A DNA stretch of 64,000 bases, taken from contig NZ_AP024745.1 of the NCBI RefSeq assembly GCF_019704555.1, positions 7,262,501-7,326,500 of the forward strand. Direction: 5' to 3'. Positions 52,141 through 59,807 of the stretch are shown piece after piece (positions within the stretch are counted from its first letter, which is position 1; every line of letters starts with the position of its first letter). Source of the DNA: Actinoplanes sp. L3-i22 (GTDB lineage Bacteria > Actinomycetota > Actinomycetes > Mycobacteriales > Micromonosporaceae). The position numbers were made by a program, and so were the translations under genes. The notes beneath the pieces are model-generated. The model made no database searches. It was not told where the DNA came from and was given only the letters and a program-made list of their open reading frames with translations.

Positions 52141-52721
52141 CGCCGTGCCCCCAAACGGCGGGCCAGCCGGGCCGGAGCGGTGGTGCCGGGCGTCGTCGCG
52201 GGCGGGTCGAGCTCGGCGCGACGGACCCGGCCCTCGGCCGCGTCCAGCCAGCGGATCACCGAGTCGAGCCGGAACAGCTCGGCATCGACGACCAGGGCCA
52301 GCCCCAGGTCGGTGCCCGCGTCCTCCTTGAGCCGGGTCCACTGCTGCATCAGCTCGACCAGCGCCCGCCGGTGCACCTGAATCACATCGCGAACGTCGAC
52401 ACCGGGCACCCGCAACGCGGCCAGCACCTTGATCACCAGCTCGTCCCGCGGCGGCGAGGACAGATCCGGCGGGGTCCGCAGCCAGTCGGCCAGCTCCCGG
52501 GTGCCCGGATCGGTGAGCCGATAGCCCCGCTGCGGCCCGGGCTCGGCGGTGTCATCGGCCTCGACCAGCCCGTCCCGCTCAAGACGCTGCAGCGTCGTAT
52601 AGACCTGGCCGACGTTCAACGGCCACACCTCGCCGGTGCGGGCTTCGAACTCCTCCCGCAGCTGAAGCCCGTATTTGGGCCCCTCGGCGAGCAGGGCGAG
52701 CAAGGCGTGCCGGACGCTCAT
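52137..52721 (-). CDS. PadR-family transcriptional regulator
   Basis: A 194-aa repressor with the N-terminal PadR winged helix (residues 1-85: SVRHALLALLAEGPKYGLQL, then VGQVYTTLQRLERDGLVE and RGYRLTDPG) and a C-terminal helical dimerisation domain (Vir-type). It is the first gene of the operon with the MacB-like ATPase and FtsX permease. PadR proteins commonly repress such exporters and are released by the exported compound. A short palindrome 35 bases upstream is a candidate operator. Confidence 0.92.
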   Translation of the reverse strand: MSVRHALLALLAEGPKYGLQLREEFEARTGEVWPLNVGQVYTTLQRLERDGLVEADDTAEPGPQRGYRLTDPGTRELADWLRTPPDLSSPPRDELVIKVLAALRVPGVDVRDVIQVHRRALVELMQQWTRLKEDAGTDLGLALVVDAELFRLDSVIRWLDAAEGRVRRAELDPPATTPGTTAPARLARRLGARR

Positions 52722-52755
52722 GACATGTCCCCCTCATGCGATTATGCCCAGTAGA

Positions 52756-52766
52756 ATACTCAGTAT
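52756..52766. promoter_or_regulatory. Candidate PadR operator
   Basis: ATACT-C-AGTAT, a perfect palindrome in an unusually AT-rich patch 35 bases upstream of the PadR start. The patch probably also contains the -10 element. Confidence 0.5.
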
Positions 52767-52807
52767 ATAGAGCACCGGCAACACCCGGATCCCGGCACGC
52801 CCGCGCC

Positions 52808-53461
52808 CTACCGCTCGGCGAGCCCGCACTCGTAGCCCAGGATCACCGCCTGCACCCGGTCCCGCAGGCCGAGCTTGGCCAGGATCCGCCCGAGATGCGT
52901 CTTGACCGTGCTCTCCGACAGCACCAGCGCCACGGCGATCTCCGGATTGGACAGCCCTCGCGTGACAAGCGTCAGCACCTCCCGCTCCCGCCCGGTCAGC
53001 GCGTCCAGCCGCCGGTCGGCGTCCGCCCGTGGCGGCGCGCTGCCCAGGTAGTGCGCGATCAGCCGCCGGGTCACGCTGGGCGCGGCCACCGACTCCCCGG
53101 CCGCGACGACCCGGACCGCGGAGATCAGGTCGGCCGCCAGCGCATCCTTGAGCAGGAACCCGCTGGCCCCGGCCCGCAGCCCGGCCAGCACATACTCGTC
53201 CAGGTCGAACGTGGTCAGAATGATCACCCGCGCCGGATGCGGCCCACCCCGGATCCGCCGGGTCGCCTCGATCCCGTCGAGGCCGGGCATCCGCACGTCC
53301 ATCAGCACCACGTCCGGCCTGGTCAGCGCGACCACGGCCAGCGCCTGCGCCCCGTCGGCCGCCTCCCCGACGACCTCGATGTCCCCGGTCTCGTCCAGCA
53401 CCAGCCGAAACCCGGTCCGCACCAGCGTCTGGTCATCCACCAGCACCACCCGGACGCTCAT
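52808..53461 (-). CDS. Response regulator, NarL/FixJ (LuxR-HTH) family
   Basis: A 217-aa regulator: receiver domain with VDDQTLVR, phospho-acceptor Asp in VVLMDVRMPG and Lys in FLLKD, then a LuxR-type helix-turn-helix (LTGREREVLTLVTRG, TVKTHLGRILAKL). Partner of the kinase encoded upstream. Its ATG overlaps the stop of a 15-codon mini-ORF. It probably regulates the neighbouring PadR-ATPase-FtsX operon or the MacAB-like operon, as is usual for such pairs, but no binding site was identified. Confidence 0.95.
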   Translation of the reverse strand: MSVRVVLVDDQTLVRTGFRLVLDETGDIEVVGEAADGAQALAVVALTRPDVVLMDVRMPGLDGIEATRRIRGGPHPARVIILTTFDLDEYVLAGLRAGASGFLLKDALAADLISAVRVVAAGESVAAPSVTRRLIAHYLGSAPPRADADRRLDALTGREREVLTLVTRGLSNPEIAVALVLSESTVKTHLGRILAKLGLRDRVQAVILGYECGLAER

Positions 53462-53505
53462 CCCGCGCCGCCCACCGCAAGCGCCACACCCACCTGCCCG
53501 CTCAT
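53458..53505 (-). CDS. 15-aa mini-ORF, second copy, between kinase and regulator genes
   Basis: MSGQVGVALAVGGAG. Its ATG overlaps the stop of the first mini-ORF and its TGA overlaps the response-regulator ATG. The 44-bp unit repeats with two base differences from the first copy. Confidence 0.35.
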   Translation of the reverse strand: MSGQVGVALAVGGAG

Positions 53506-53549
53506 CGCGCGCCGCCCACCGCAAGCGCCACACCCACCTGCTCGCTCAT
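53502..53549 (-). CDS. 15-aa mini-ORF, first copy, between kinase and regulator genes
   Basis: MSEQVGVALAVGGAR. Its ATG overlaps the kinase stop as ATGA. The unit length of 44 bp is not a multiple of three, yet the 4-nt overlaps keep each copy as a complete ORF in a new frame. Confidence 0.35.
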   Translation of the reverse strand: MSEQVGVALAVGGAR

Positions 53550-55165
53550 CGCGCGGCACCCACCGGCAGCGTCACGCCCAGCCGGAACCCACCCGGAAAG
53601 CCGGGCCCGGCCTCCAGCACCCCGCCCAGCATCGCCACCCGCTCGGCGATGCCCCGAAGCCCGTTGCCGTGCCCAGCCTCGAACGAGGCCGCGACCGAGG
53701 GCAGGTCCGACACCGAAGGCCAGCCCGGCGGCGAAGAGGAGTCCGACGGCGAAGAGGAGCCCGGCGTCGAGGACCAGCCCGGCGCCGCGGACGAGGGCGA
53801 CAGCGCGCCAGAAGGCACAGCCGAGGACCAGCCCAGGGCCGAGGGCGAGGGCACCTGCGCGCCCGGCTGCAGGGCCACGAGGTGCGGGGCCGCCAGGTGC
53901 GGGGCCGCTGAGGGTGGGGCCGCTGAGGGTGGGGCCGCTGAGGGTGGGGCCGCTGAGGGTGGGGCCGCTGAGGGCGCGGCCGCTGAGGGTGGGGACGGGC
54001 CGCGGCCGTCGTCGACGACCTCCACGCGGAGACGCGAGGGGGAGAACTCCAGGCGGACCTGGGCCGACGCGCCCGCGCCGGCATGCTTGAGCGTGTTGGT
54101 CAGGGCCTCCTGCACGATCCGGTACGCCGAGAGGTCGACCGCGGCCGGGATCACGTCCGGCACGCCCTCGATCCGCAGGTCGATCCGCATCCCGGTGGCG
54201 CGCAGCTGGTCGACCAGGGCCGGCACCGCGCCGACCCCGGGCAGCGGGGCCAGCTCCACGTCGCCGGCCGGCTCGGTGCGCCCGGCGGCGATCAGCCGGC
54301 GCATCTCGGCCAGCGACGAGCGACCGGTCTCGATCACGTGCCGCAGCGCGGTGGCGGTGCGCTCCGGGTGCCGGTCGAGGGCCGCGGCCGCGCCCTGGGC
54401 CTGCACCACGATCACCGACATGCCGTGCGCGACCACGTCGTGCAGCTCGCGGGTGATCCTGGTGCGTTCGGCGGCGACGGCCAGCGCGGCCCGCTGGCGC
54501 TCCTCCCGGGCCAGGTCGGCGGTGCGCTGCTCGACGGCGGCCAGGTGGGCGCGGCGGCTGCGCATCCCGTCGCCGACCGCGAACGCGGCGACCAGCAGCA
54601 GCCACATCTCCAGCACGGCCTGGCTGGTGTCGACCAGGATGCTGACCGGGATCACCTTGTCCGGTGTCGCCTTGGTCCGCTGGACGACCGCGACCTCCTG
54701 CTCGATGCGCTGCTGCTCCTGTTTGACGGTCATCGCCGCCTTCTGATCGTCCTGCGTGTTGATCCGGCTGGTCAGGGTCGCGGCGTAGACCAGCGCCATG
54801 GTCACCACGAGCACGGCGATCGAGCGCCGCCGGTGCCGGGCGGTCGCGGCGACCGTGTAGACCACCAGCGGCAGGGCCAGGTCGAGCAGCTGCCACTTGG
54901 TCTGGATGAACAGGTGCCCCAGCGTGCCGGCGCCGACCAGGCCCAGCGCCACGGCCGGCCGGTGCTGGCGCAGCAGCAGGCCGCCGAGGATCAGCGTGGC
55001 GAACAGCCACCAGGGGAGGTCGACCGGAATGCCGGAGCGTTCCAGATAGGACTGCACGACCTCCGGTTTCGGCGTGACGAGCATCCCCGACGCGAGGCCG
55101 GGGCCCACGGTCAGCAGCATCAACGCCAGCGCGAGCGCGGCGTCGGTGAGCAGTCGGCGAAGCAT
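53546..55165 (-). CDS. Sensor histidine kinase, NarL/DesK type, with a repeat-expanded ATP lid
   Basis: A 539-aa kinase. The N-terminal ~190 residues hold about four to five membrane helices with an extracytoplasmic loop (INTQDDQKAAMTVKQ region). The HisKA_3 box RITRELHDVVAHGMSVI follows, then N box EALTNTLKHAGAG and VEVVDDGRGP. Between this G1 box and the next box (GHGNGLRGIAERVAMLGG), where relatives have 10-20 residues, there are about 100 residues of Ser/Ala/Pro-rich low complexity including six PSAAP-type repeats. The kinase may still fold, since the insertion is in the flexible ATP lid. Start ATG 55165; the longer upstream frame crosses the divergent lipoprotein gene. Confidence 0.92.
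   Translation of the reverse strand: MLRRLLTDAALALALMLLTVGPGLASGMLVTPKPEVVQSYLERSGIPVDLPWWLFATLILGGLLLRQHRPAVALGLVGAGTLGHLFIQTKWQLLDLALPLVVYTVAATARHRRRSIAVLVVTMALVYAATLTSRINTQDDQKAAMTVKQEQQRIEQEVAVVQRTKATPDKVIPVSILVDTSQAVLEMWLLLVAAFAVGDGMRSRRAHLAAVEQRTADLAREERQRAALAVAAERTRITRELHDVVAHGMSVIVVQAQGAAAALDRHPERTATALRHVIETGRSSLAEMRRLIAAGRTEPAGDVELAPLPGVGAVPALVDQLRATGMRIDLRIEGVPDVIPAAVDLSAYRIVQEALTNTLKHAGAGASAQVRLEFSPSRLRVEVVDDGRGPSPPSAAAPSAAPPSAAPPSAAPPSAAPPSAAPHLAAPHLVALQPGAQVPSPSALGWSSAVPSGALSPSSAAPGWSSTPGSSSPSDSSSPPGWPSVSDLPSVAASFEAGHGNGLRGIAERVAMLGGVLEAGPGFPGGFRLGVTLPVGAAR
53907..53996. repeat. 15-bp in-frame tandem repeat inside the kinase gene
   Basis: Six units of GCTGAGGGTGGGGCC (fifth and sixth with base changes) that encode five-residue PSAAP-like repeats in the ATP-lid insertion. 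Confidence 0.9.
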
Positions 55166-55294
55166 CTGCCCATCGTAGAAAGCGAATCCGGCCACCGCGT
55201 CAGACTCAGGTCCTACATCGGGCGTACCACAGCGGGATGAAGGGCCGACCACGGTCCGACGAGATCGGCCGTCGCGACCGCCACCGTGGGACGC

Positions 55295-55837
55295 ATGAGC
55301 AGAAAAGCAGCGCTTCTCGCCGTACTCCTGGTCGCCGGATGCCACTCCGGCGGCTCACCCACCGCCACGCCGAGCGCCTCGGCCAACCGTCAGCAGCTGC
55401 TCGCGCTCGGCCAGCAGTGGGTCCAGTGCCTGCGGGACAAGGGCCTGACCCGGATGCCGGACGCCCAGCTCAGCCAGGACGGCTACCTGGAATTCCCGGC
55501 CGTGGGCACCTTCAACTGGAAGGACGAGCTGCGCAAACACCAGAACATCATCACCGCCTGCCAGTCCATCGAGGACAGCTATCCGCCGAACGCGTTCCGC
55601 CCGAAGAACCAGTTCAGCGCCGACGACCTGCGCAAGCTCGCCGAGTACGCGAAGTGCGTGCGCGAGCACGGCCTGCCCGCCTTCCCCGACCCGAACGCGC
55701 TCGGCGAGTTCGACCTGAGCGGGACGTCCCTGGCCAACGGCATCCCGGCCAAGCTGCACGACCAGGCCGACGCCGCCTGCCACAGCGTCTGGTCCGGCGA
55801 GGTGCGGATCGCCGGCGTCAGCGGCGGCAAGAAGTGA
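55295..55837 (+). CDS. Secreted lipoprotein, unknown function
   Basis: A 180-aa exported protein. It has a lipoprotein signal with lipobox VAGC (Cys near residue 16), a Ser/Thr/Ala-rich linker, then a compact domain with four Cys in a CLRDKG...ACQSI...KCVREHG...ACHSV pattern. It includes a repeat-like pair WVQCLRDKGLTRMPD and YAKCVREHGLPAFPD. Similar proteins precede MacAB-like exporters in many actinobacteria (from memory). It ends in a GTGA overlap with the membrane-fusion gene, so it is the first gene of the four-gene exporter operon. ATG 55295 is preferred over 55286. Confidence 0.85.
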   Translation: MSRKAALLAVLLVAGCHSGGSPTATPSASANRQQLLALGQQWVQCLRDKGLTRMPDAQLSQDGYLEFPAVGTFNWKDELRKHQNIITACQSIEDSYPPNAFRPKNQFSADDLRKLAEYAKCVREHGLPAFPDPNALGEFDLSGTSLANGIPAKLHDQADAACHSVWSGEVRIAGVSGGKK

Positions 55838-56922
55838 GGCGCGCCGCCGGCACGGTGCTGGCCATCGCGGTGACCGCGCCGCTGGCCGCCGGGGTCGCCT
55901 GGGCCGCCCGGTCCGAGCCGGACGCCGCCGCGCCGCCGAGCGCCGGGGTGGCGACCGGGACGGCCACCGTCGCCACCGCCAAGTTAACGCAGACCGTGCA
56001 GGTCAGCGGCACATTGTCGTACGTCGGAAGCCGTTCTGTTGATTTTCAGGGTTTGCCGGGCATTCTTTCCGCCTCGACCGCGCCGGGCGCGGTCATCGGC
56101 CGCGGCGGCATTCTCTTCCGGGTGGCTGATCAGCCGGTTCGCTTGCTGCTGGGCGCCACTCCGGCCTACCGCGATTTCCGGTACGGCATGACCGACGGCC
56201 CCGACGTCCGCCAGTTGGAGGCGAACCTGGTCGCGATGGGTTTCGACCCGCATCGCCGGATGACCGTCGACCGGCACTTCAGCGCCGCCACCTCGGCCGC
56301 GATCCGGCGCTGGGAGGCCGCCCGGGGCCGCCCGTCCGGGCAGCGGACCGGGCGGATCCCGCTGGGGGAGGTGGTCTTCCTGCCGTCCGCGCTGCGGGTC
56401 ACCGCGACGCCGGCCACGGTCGGCGCCTCGATCGGGCCGGGCGCCACGGTACTCACCGGCACCTCGCCGAACCGCGCGGTGACCGCCCAGCTGGACACCT
56501 CGGAGCGGAACACCGTGCACGTCGGTGACCGGGTCGAGGTCTCGTTCCCGGACCTGGATCCGGTGCCCGGCCGGGTCACCGGGATCGGCCGGGTGGCGAG
56601 TGCGCCGGCGGCACCGGACCCGGGCGTCCCGGCCGACGTGAACGCGGCGACCGTGCCGCTCACCATCGCGGTCACCCTGCCGCGCGGCTTCGGGCTGGAC
56701 CAGGTCCCGGTCACCGTCGACATCACCACCGGCGCCGGGGAGGACGCGCTGCTCGCGCCGATCGCCGCGCTGCTCGCCCGGCCCGGCGGCGGGTATCAGG
56801 TCCGGCTGGCCGGCGGCGCGCTCGTCCCGGTCGAGCTGGGCCGGTTCGACGAGAGCACCGGCCGGGTCGAGATCGTCAGCGGGCTGACCGCCGGGCAGAG
56901 CGTGGAGGTGCCGATCTCATGA
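55834..56922 (+). CDS. Membrane-fusion (MacA/HlyD-like) protein with peptidoglycan-binding domain
   Basis: A 362-aa protein anchored by an N-terminal helix (RRAAGTVLAIAVTAPLAAGVAWA at 2-24). An N-terminal beta-barrel half (TVQVSGTLSYVG) follows, then a PG_binding_1-like insertion (DGPDVRQLEANLVAMGF to TSAAIRRWEAARG, about 125-170), and the second half with VGASIGPGATVLTGT and VHVGDRVEVSFPD. It links the MacB-like transporter to the cell envelope. The GTG start overlaps the lipoprotein stop and the end overlaps the ATPase start (ATGA). Leucine 51 is a TTA codon (55984-55986), rare in such genomes. Confidence 0.92.
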   Translation: MRRAAGTVLAIAVTAPLAAGVAWAARSEPDAAAPPSAGVATGTATVATAKLTQTVQVSGTLSYVGSRSVDFQGLPGILSASTAPGAVIGRGGILFRVADQPVRLLLGATPAYRDFRYGMTDGPDVRQLEANLVAMGFDPHRRMTVDRHFSAATSAAIRRWEAARGRPSGQRTGRIPLGEVVFLPSALRVTATPATVGASIGPGATVLTGTSPNRAVTAQLDTSERNTVHVGDRVEVSFPDLDPVPGRVTGIGRVASAPAAPDPGVPADVNAATVPLTIAVTLPRGFGLDQVPVTVDITTGAGEDALLAPIAALLARPGGGYQVRLAGGALVPVELGRFDESTGRVEIVSGLTAGQSVEVPIS

Positions 56923-57605
56923 CCGCCGTGCTGGAACTGCGGGACGTCCGGAAGGTCTATCCGGGCACGCCGCCGGTGGAGTCGCTGCGCGGCGTCACGC
57001 TCGCCGTGCACCAGGGTGACCTGGTCGCGGTGGCCGGGCCGTCCGGCTCGGGCAAGACGACGCTGCTCAACCTGGCCGCCGGGCTGGACCGGCCGTCCAG
57101 CGGGTCGGTGCGGATCGCCGGGGAGCCGGTCGAGCGGCTCAGCGACCGGCAGCTGTCCGGTGTCCGCGCGCACCGGCTCGGCGTGGTCTTCCAGCAGTTC
57201 GTGCTCCTCGAACGGCTGACCGCGGCCGACAACGTGGCGACCGGCCTGCTCTACCGGGGCGTGCCGGCCGGCGAGCGCCGCGCCGCCGCCCACGAGGCGC
57301 TGGACCGGGTGGGGCTCGGGCACCGCGCCGGCTTCCCGGCCGCGCACCTGTCCGGCGGCGAACGGCAGCGGGTGGCGATCGCCCGGGCGCTGGTCGGGCG
57401 GCCCGCGGTGGTGCTCGCCGACGAGCCGACCGGGAACCTGGACTCGGCCGCCGGCGAGGGCGTGGTGGCGCTGCTGCACGAGCTCAACGCGGACGGCGTC
57501 ACGATCGTGGTGATCACCCACGACGCGCAGGTCGCCGGCGCGATGCGGCGCCGGATCGACCTGCGGGACGGGCTGGTCGTGCGGGACACGGCGGGTGCGG
57601 CATGA
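56919..57605 (+). CDS. ABC transporter ATP-binding protein (MacB/LolD type)
   Basis: A 228-aa ATPase with GPSGSGKTTLLN (Walker A), VVFQQFVLLERLT (Q-loop), LSGGERQRVAIARAL (signature), VVLADEPTGNLDS (Walker B) and VVITHD (H-switch). It is coupled by ATGA to both the membrane-fusion gene before it and the permease gene after it. It powers the exporter of this operon; the substrate is unknown. Confidence 0.95.
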   Translation: MTAVLELRDVRKVYPGTPPVESLRGVTLAVHQGDLVAVAGPSGSGKTTLLNLAAGLDRPSSGSVRIAGEPVERLSDRQLSGVRAHRLGVVFQQFVLLERLTAADNVATGLLYRGVPAGERRAAAHEALDRVGLGHRAGFPAAHLSGGERQRVAIARALVGRPAVVLADEPTGNLDSAAGEGVVALLHELNADGVTIVVITHDAQVAGAMRRRIDLRDGLVVRDTAGAA

Positions 57606-58786
57606 GGTCGCGGCTGCGTTTCGCGGATCTGCTGCCGGTCAGCACGGTCGGGCTGCGGTCGCGGCCCGGGCGCACCGCGCTGTCGGTGCTCGGGGTGGCG
57701 ATCGGGATCGCGGCGATGGTGGCCGTGCTCGGCGTGACCCGGTCCAGTCAGGCCGACGTGCTCGCCCGGATCGACCGGGTGGGGACAAACCTGCTGACCG
57801 TCGCGAACGGGAAGACGTTGCGGGGCGGGGAGGCCGAGTTGCCGGTGACCGCGGGCGCGGGCATCGCCCGTACCGAAGGGGTGCTCTCCTCGGCCGCGAC
57901 CGCGGCCCTGCCGGTCCGGGTCTATCGCAGCGACCGCATTCCCCCTGGTCGCACCGGCGGCCTCGCGGTGCGGGCGACCGATCCGGGGCTGCTCACCACG
58001 CTCGACGCCCGGCTGCTGCACGGGCGTTTCCTGGACGCGGCGCTGGTCCGCTATCCGGCGGTGGTGCTCGGCAACTACGCCGCCACGGTGCTCGGCATCG
58101 GCGACGTGCGCGACCAGCCCCGGATCTACCTCGGCGACCGCTGGTTCACCGTGGTCGGCATCCTCGCCCCGGTCGAGCTGGCGCCGGAGCTGGACACCGC
58201 CGCGCTGATCGGCGCCCCGATCGCCGCCGCCGACTTCGGCTATCAATTCAACCCCACCAGAATTTTCGTACGGGCCCAGACGTCCCGCACCACCGAGGTC
58301 GCCGCCCTGCTCGGCCGGGCCGCGAGCCCCGCCCACCCGGAGGAGGTGGCGGTCAGCCGCCCGTCGGAGGCGCTCACCGCCCGCCTCGCGGTCACCGGCG
58401 GCACCACCGTCCTGCTGCTCGGCCTCGGCGCGGTCGCGCTGCTGGTCGGCGGGATCGGGATCGCCAACGTGCTGGTCATCTCGGTGCTCGAACGCCGCGG
58501 CGAGATCGGGCTGCGGCGGGCCCTGGGCGCCACCCGCGGTCACGTCGGCGCCCAGTTCCTGACCGAGTCGCTGCTGCTGGGCGCGGGTGGCGGGGCGGCC
58601 GGGGTGCTGCTCGGCACGCTGATCACGTACGGGATGGCGGTCGCCCGTGGCTGGCAGCCGCTGGTCCCGGCGGCCGCGGTCGGGGCGGGGCTGGCCGCGG
58701 CCGTACTGATAGGTGGGTTTGCCGGTCTTTATCCGGCGCTGCGCGCGGCCCGCCTGTCCCCGACCGAGGCCCTGCGCACGATGTGA
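57602..58786 (+). CDS. MacB-like ABC transporter permease
   Basis: A 394-aa permease: N-terminal helix (RTALSVLGVAIGIAAMVAVLG at about 22-42), MacB periplasmic core domain (about 45-255), then three C-terminal helices of an FtsX domain with LLGLGAVALLVGGIGIANVLVIS and RRGEIGLRRALGATRGHV. This is the classic MacB permease topology with the ATPase on a separate polypeptide. It completes the lipoprotein-adaptor-ATPase-permease operon. It ends 18 bases from the convergent COG4705 gene. Confidence 0.95.
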   Translation: MRSRLRFADLLPVSTVGLRSRPGRTALSVLGVAIGIAAMVAVLGVTRSSQADVLARIDRVGTNLLTVANGKTLRGGEAELPVTAGAGIARTEGVLSSAATAALPVRVYRSDRIPPGRTGGLAVRATDPGLLTTLDARLLHGRFLDAALVRYPAVVLGNYAATVLGIGDVRDQPRIYLGDRWFTVVGILAPVELAPELDTAALIGAPIAAADFGYQFNPTRIFVRAQTSRTTEVAALLGRAASPAHPEEVAVSRPSEALTARLAVTGGTTVLLLGLGAVALLVGGIGIANVLVISVLERRGEIGLRRALGATRGHVGAQFLTESLLLGAGGGAAGVLLGTLITYGMAVARGWQPLVPAAAVGAGLAAAVLIGGFAGLYPALRAARLSPTEALRTM

Positions 58787-58804
58787 CCCGGCCCGGCCCG
58801 TGGT

Positions 58805-59641
58805 TCAGGCGATCGCGGCGATCTGGATCGCGGGCCGGCGCCGCTCGCGGAGCGAGGCCCAGGCCATGAACCCGGCGAGGACGGCGAGCAGCACCGCGGA
58901 GGCGCCGTAGGTGCCCAGGCCCAGGCCGCCCTTGACGGCCGGCTTGGTGAAGAAGTCGCCGACGGTGGCGCCGAGCGGGCGGGTCAGCACGAACGCCAGC
59001 CAGAAGACCAGCACGTTCGGGATCCAGCGGACCTTGGTGCAGACGGCGAGGACGGCCAGGACCGAGGTGATCAGCACGGCGCCGCCGAGGTAGCCGAGGC
59101 CGGAGCTGTCGGCCAGGAAGTCGCCCATCGAGGTGCCCAGCGTGTTGGAGATCAGGATCGCGGTCCAGAACAGCGCCTCGCCCCGGAACGTGCTGATCCG
59201 GTTGATGTCGAACGGCAGGCCGCTGGCCTTCCACACCAGGAAGACGATGACCAGCAGCGAGCTCAGGATCGCGGCGCCGGCCGGGTAGCCCAGGCCCAGG
59301 CCCTGCGGTCCCCAGCCGAGCGAGGTGGTGCCGGCGGCCAGGTTGTGGGTGTCGCGGTTCATGAAGTCGGACAGCGTGGTGCCGGCCATGCTCGTGGAGA
59401 GGATCACCGTCCAGTAGTAGATCGGGTTGTACCGGCTCGACCGCAGCTGGACCACCAGGGTCACCACGAAGATCGCGAAGAGCGTGACCGTGCTGAGGAA
59501 GTACCCCAGCTTCAGGGTCTGGGAGATCATGTCGCCGGCGGTCTCGCCCAGCGTGGTCGCGGCGATCTTCATGACCCAGAACGCGAGCGTGATCTCCGGC
59601 AGCTTCTTCAGGACGGCCTTCGCGTGATCCGTAGCGGTCAT
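58805..59641 (-). CDS. COG4705-family membrane protein, third paralogue
   Basis: A 278-aa protein with about eight hydrophobic helices and the family motifs KLPEITLAFWVMKIAATTLGE, ISNTLGTSMGDFL and LTRPLGATVGDFF. It lacks the C-terminal extension of the copy at 42.6 kb. Its first loop region carries an insertion relative to the others (SDFMNRDTHNLAAGTTSLGWG). Function is unknown; repeated GE/GD pairs in membrane helices suggest ion or proton handling, which is speculative. A direct-repeat box lies 61 bases upstream. It stands alone, 15 kb from the other two copies, but with the same type of upstream site. Confidence 0.87.
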   Translation of the reverse strand: MTATDHAKAVLKKLPEITLAFWVMKIAATTLGETAGDMISQTLKLGYFLSTVTLFAIFVVTLVVQLRSSRYNPIYYWTVILSTSMAGTTLSDFMNRDTHNLAAGTTSLGWGPQGLGLGYPAGAAILSSLLVIVFLVWKASGLPFDINRISTFRGEALFWTAILISNTLGTSMGDFLADSSGLGYLGGAVLITSVLAVLAVCTKVRWIPNVLVFWLAFVLTRPLGATVGDFFTKPAVKGGLGLGTYGASAVLLAVLAGFMAWASLRERRRPAIQIAAIA

Positions 59642-59701
59642 CGGTCCTCCTCAGGGGTTCGGGCGGTGGGCTCGTTCGGTGCATAGCGTCGGCGACGAAC
59701 C

Positions 59702-59717
59702 CTGAAGAATCCCTGAA
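59702..59717 (-). promoter_or_regulatory. Direct-repeat box TTCAG-N6-TTCAG (site 6)
   Basis: Minus strand TTCAGGGATTCTTCAG, 61 bases before the third COG4705 gene and oriented with it. It is also 91 bases before the divergent lipoprotein gene. Confidence 0.65.
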
Positions 59718-59807
59718 GATACGGATATATCCGGGCAGTCCCGAATACTCAACGAGGGGCGGCCCGCGCCGACGACTTCTGGCATCCCCCGTCGGAAGGC
59801 AGGCACC

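Noticed and set aside
53502..55010. A second 502-codon frame within the kinase gene
   Set aside because: Only its last 15 codons (MSEQVGVALAVGGAR) are of interest; the rest is an out-of-frame reading of the kinase.
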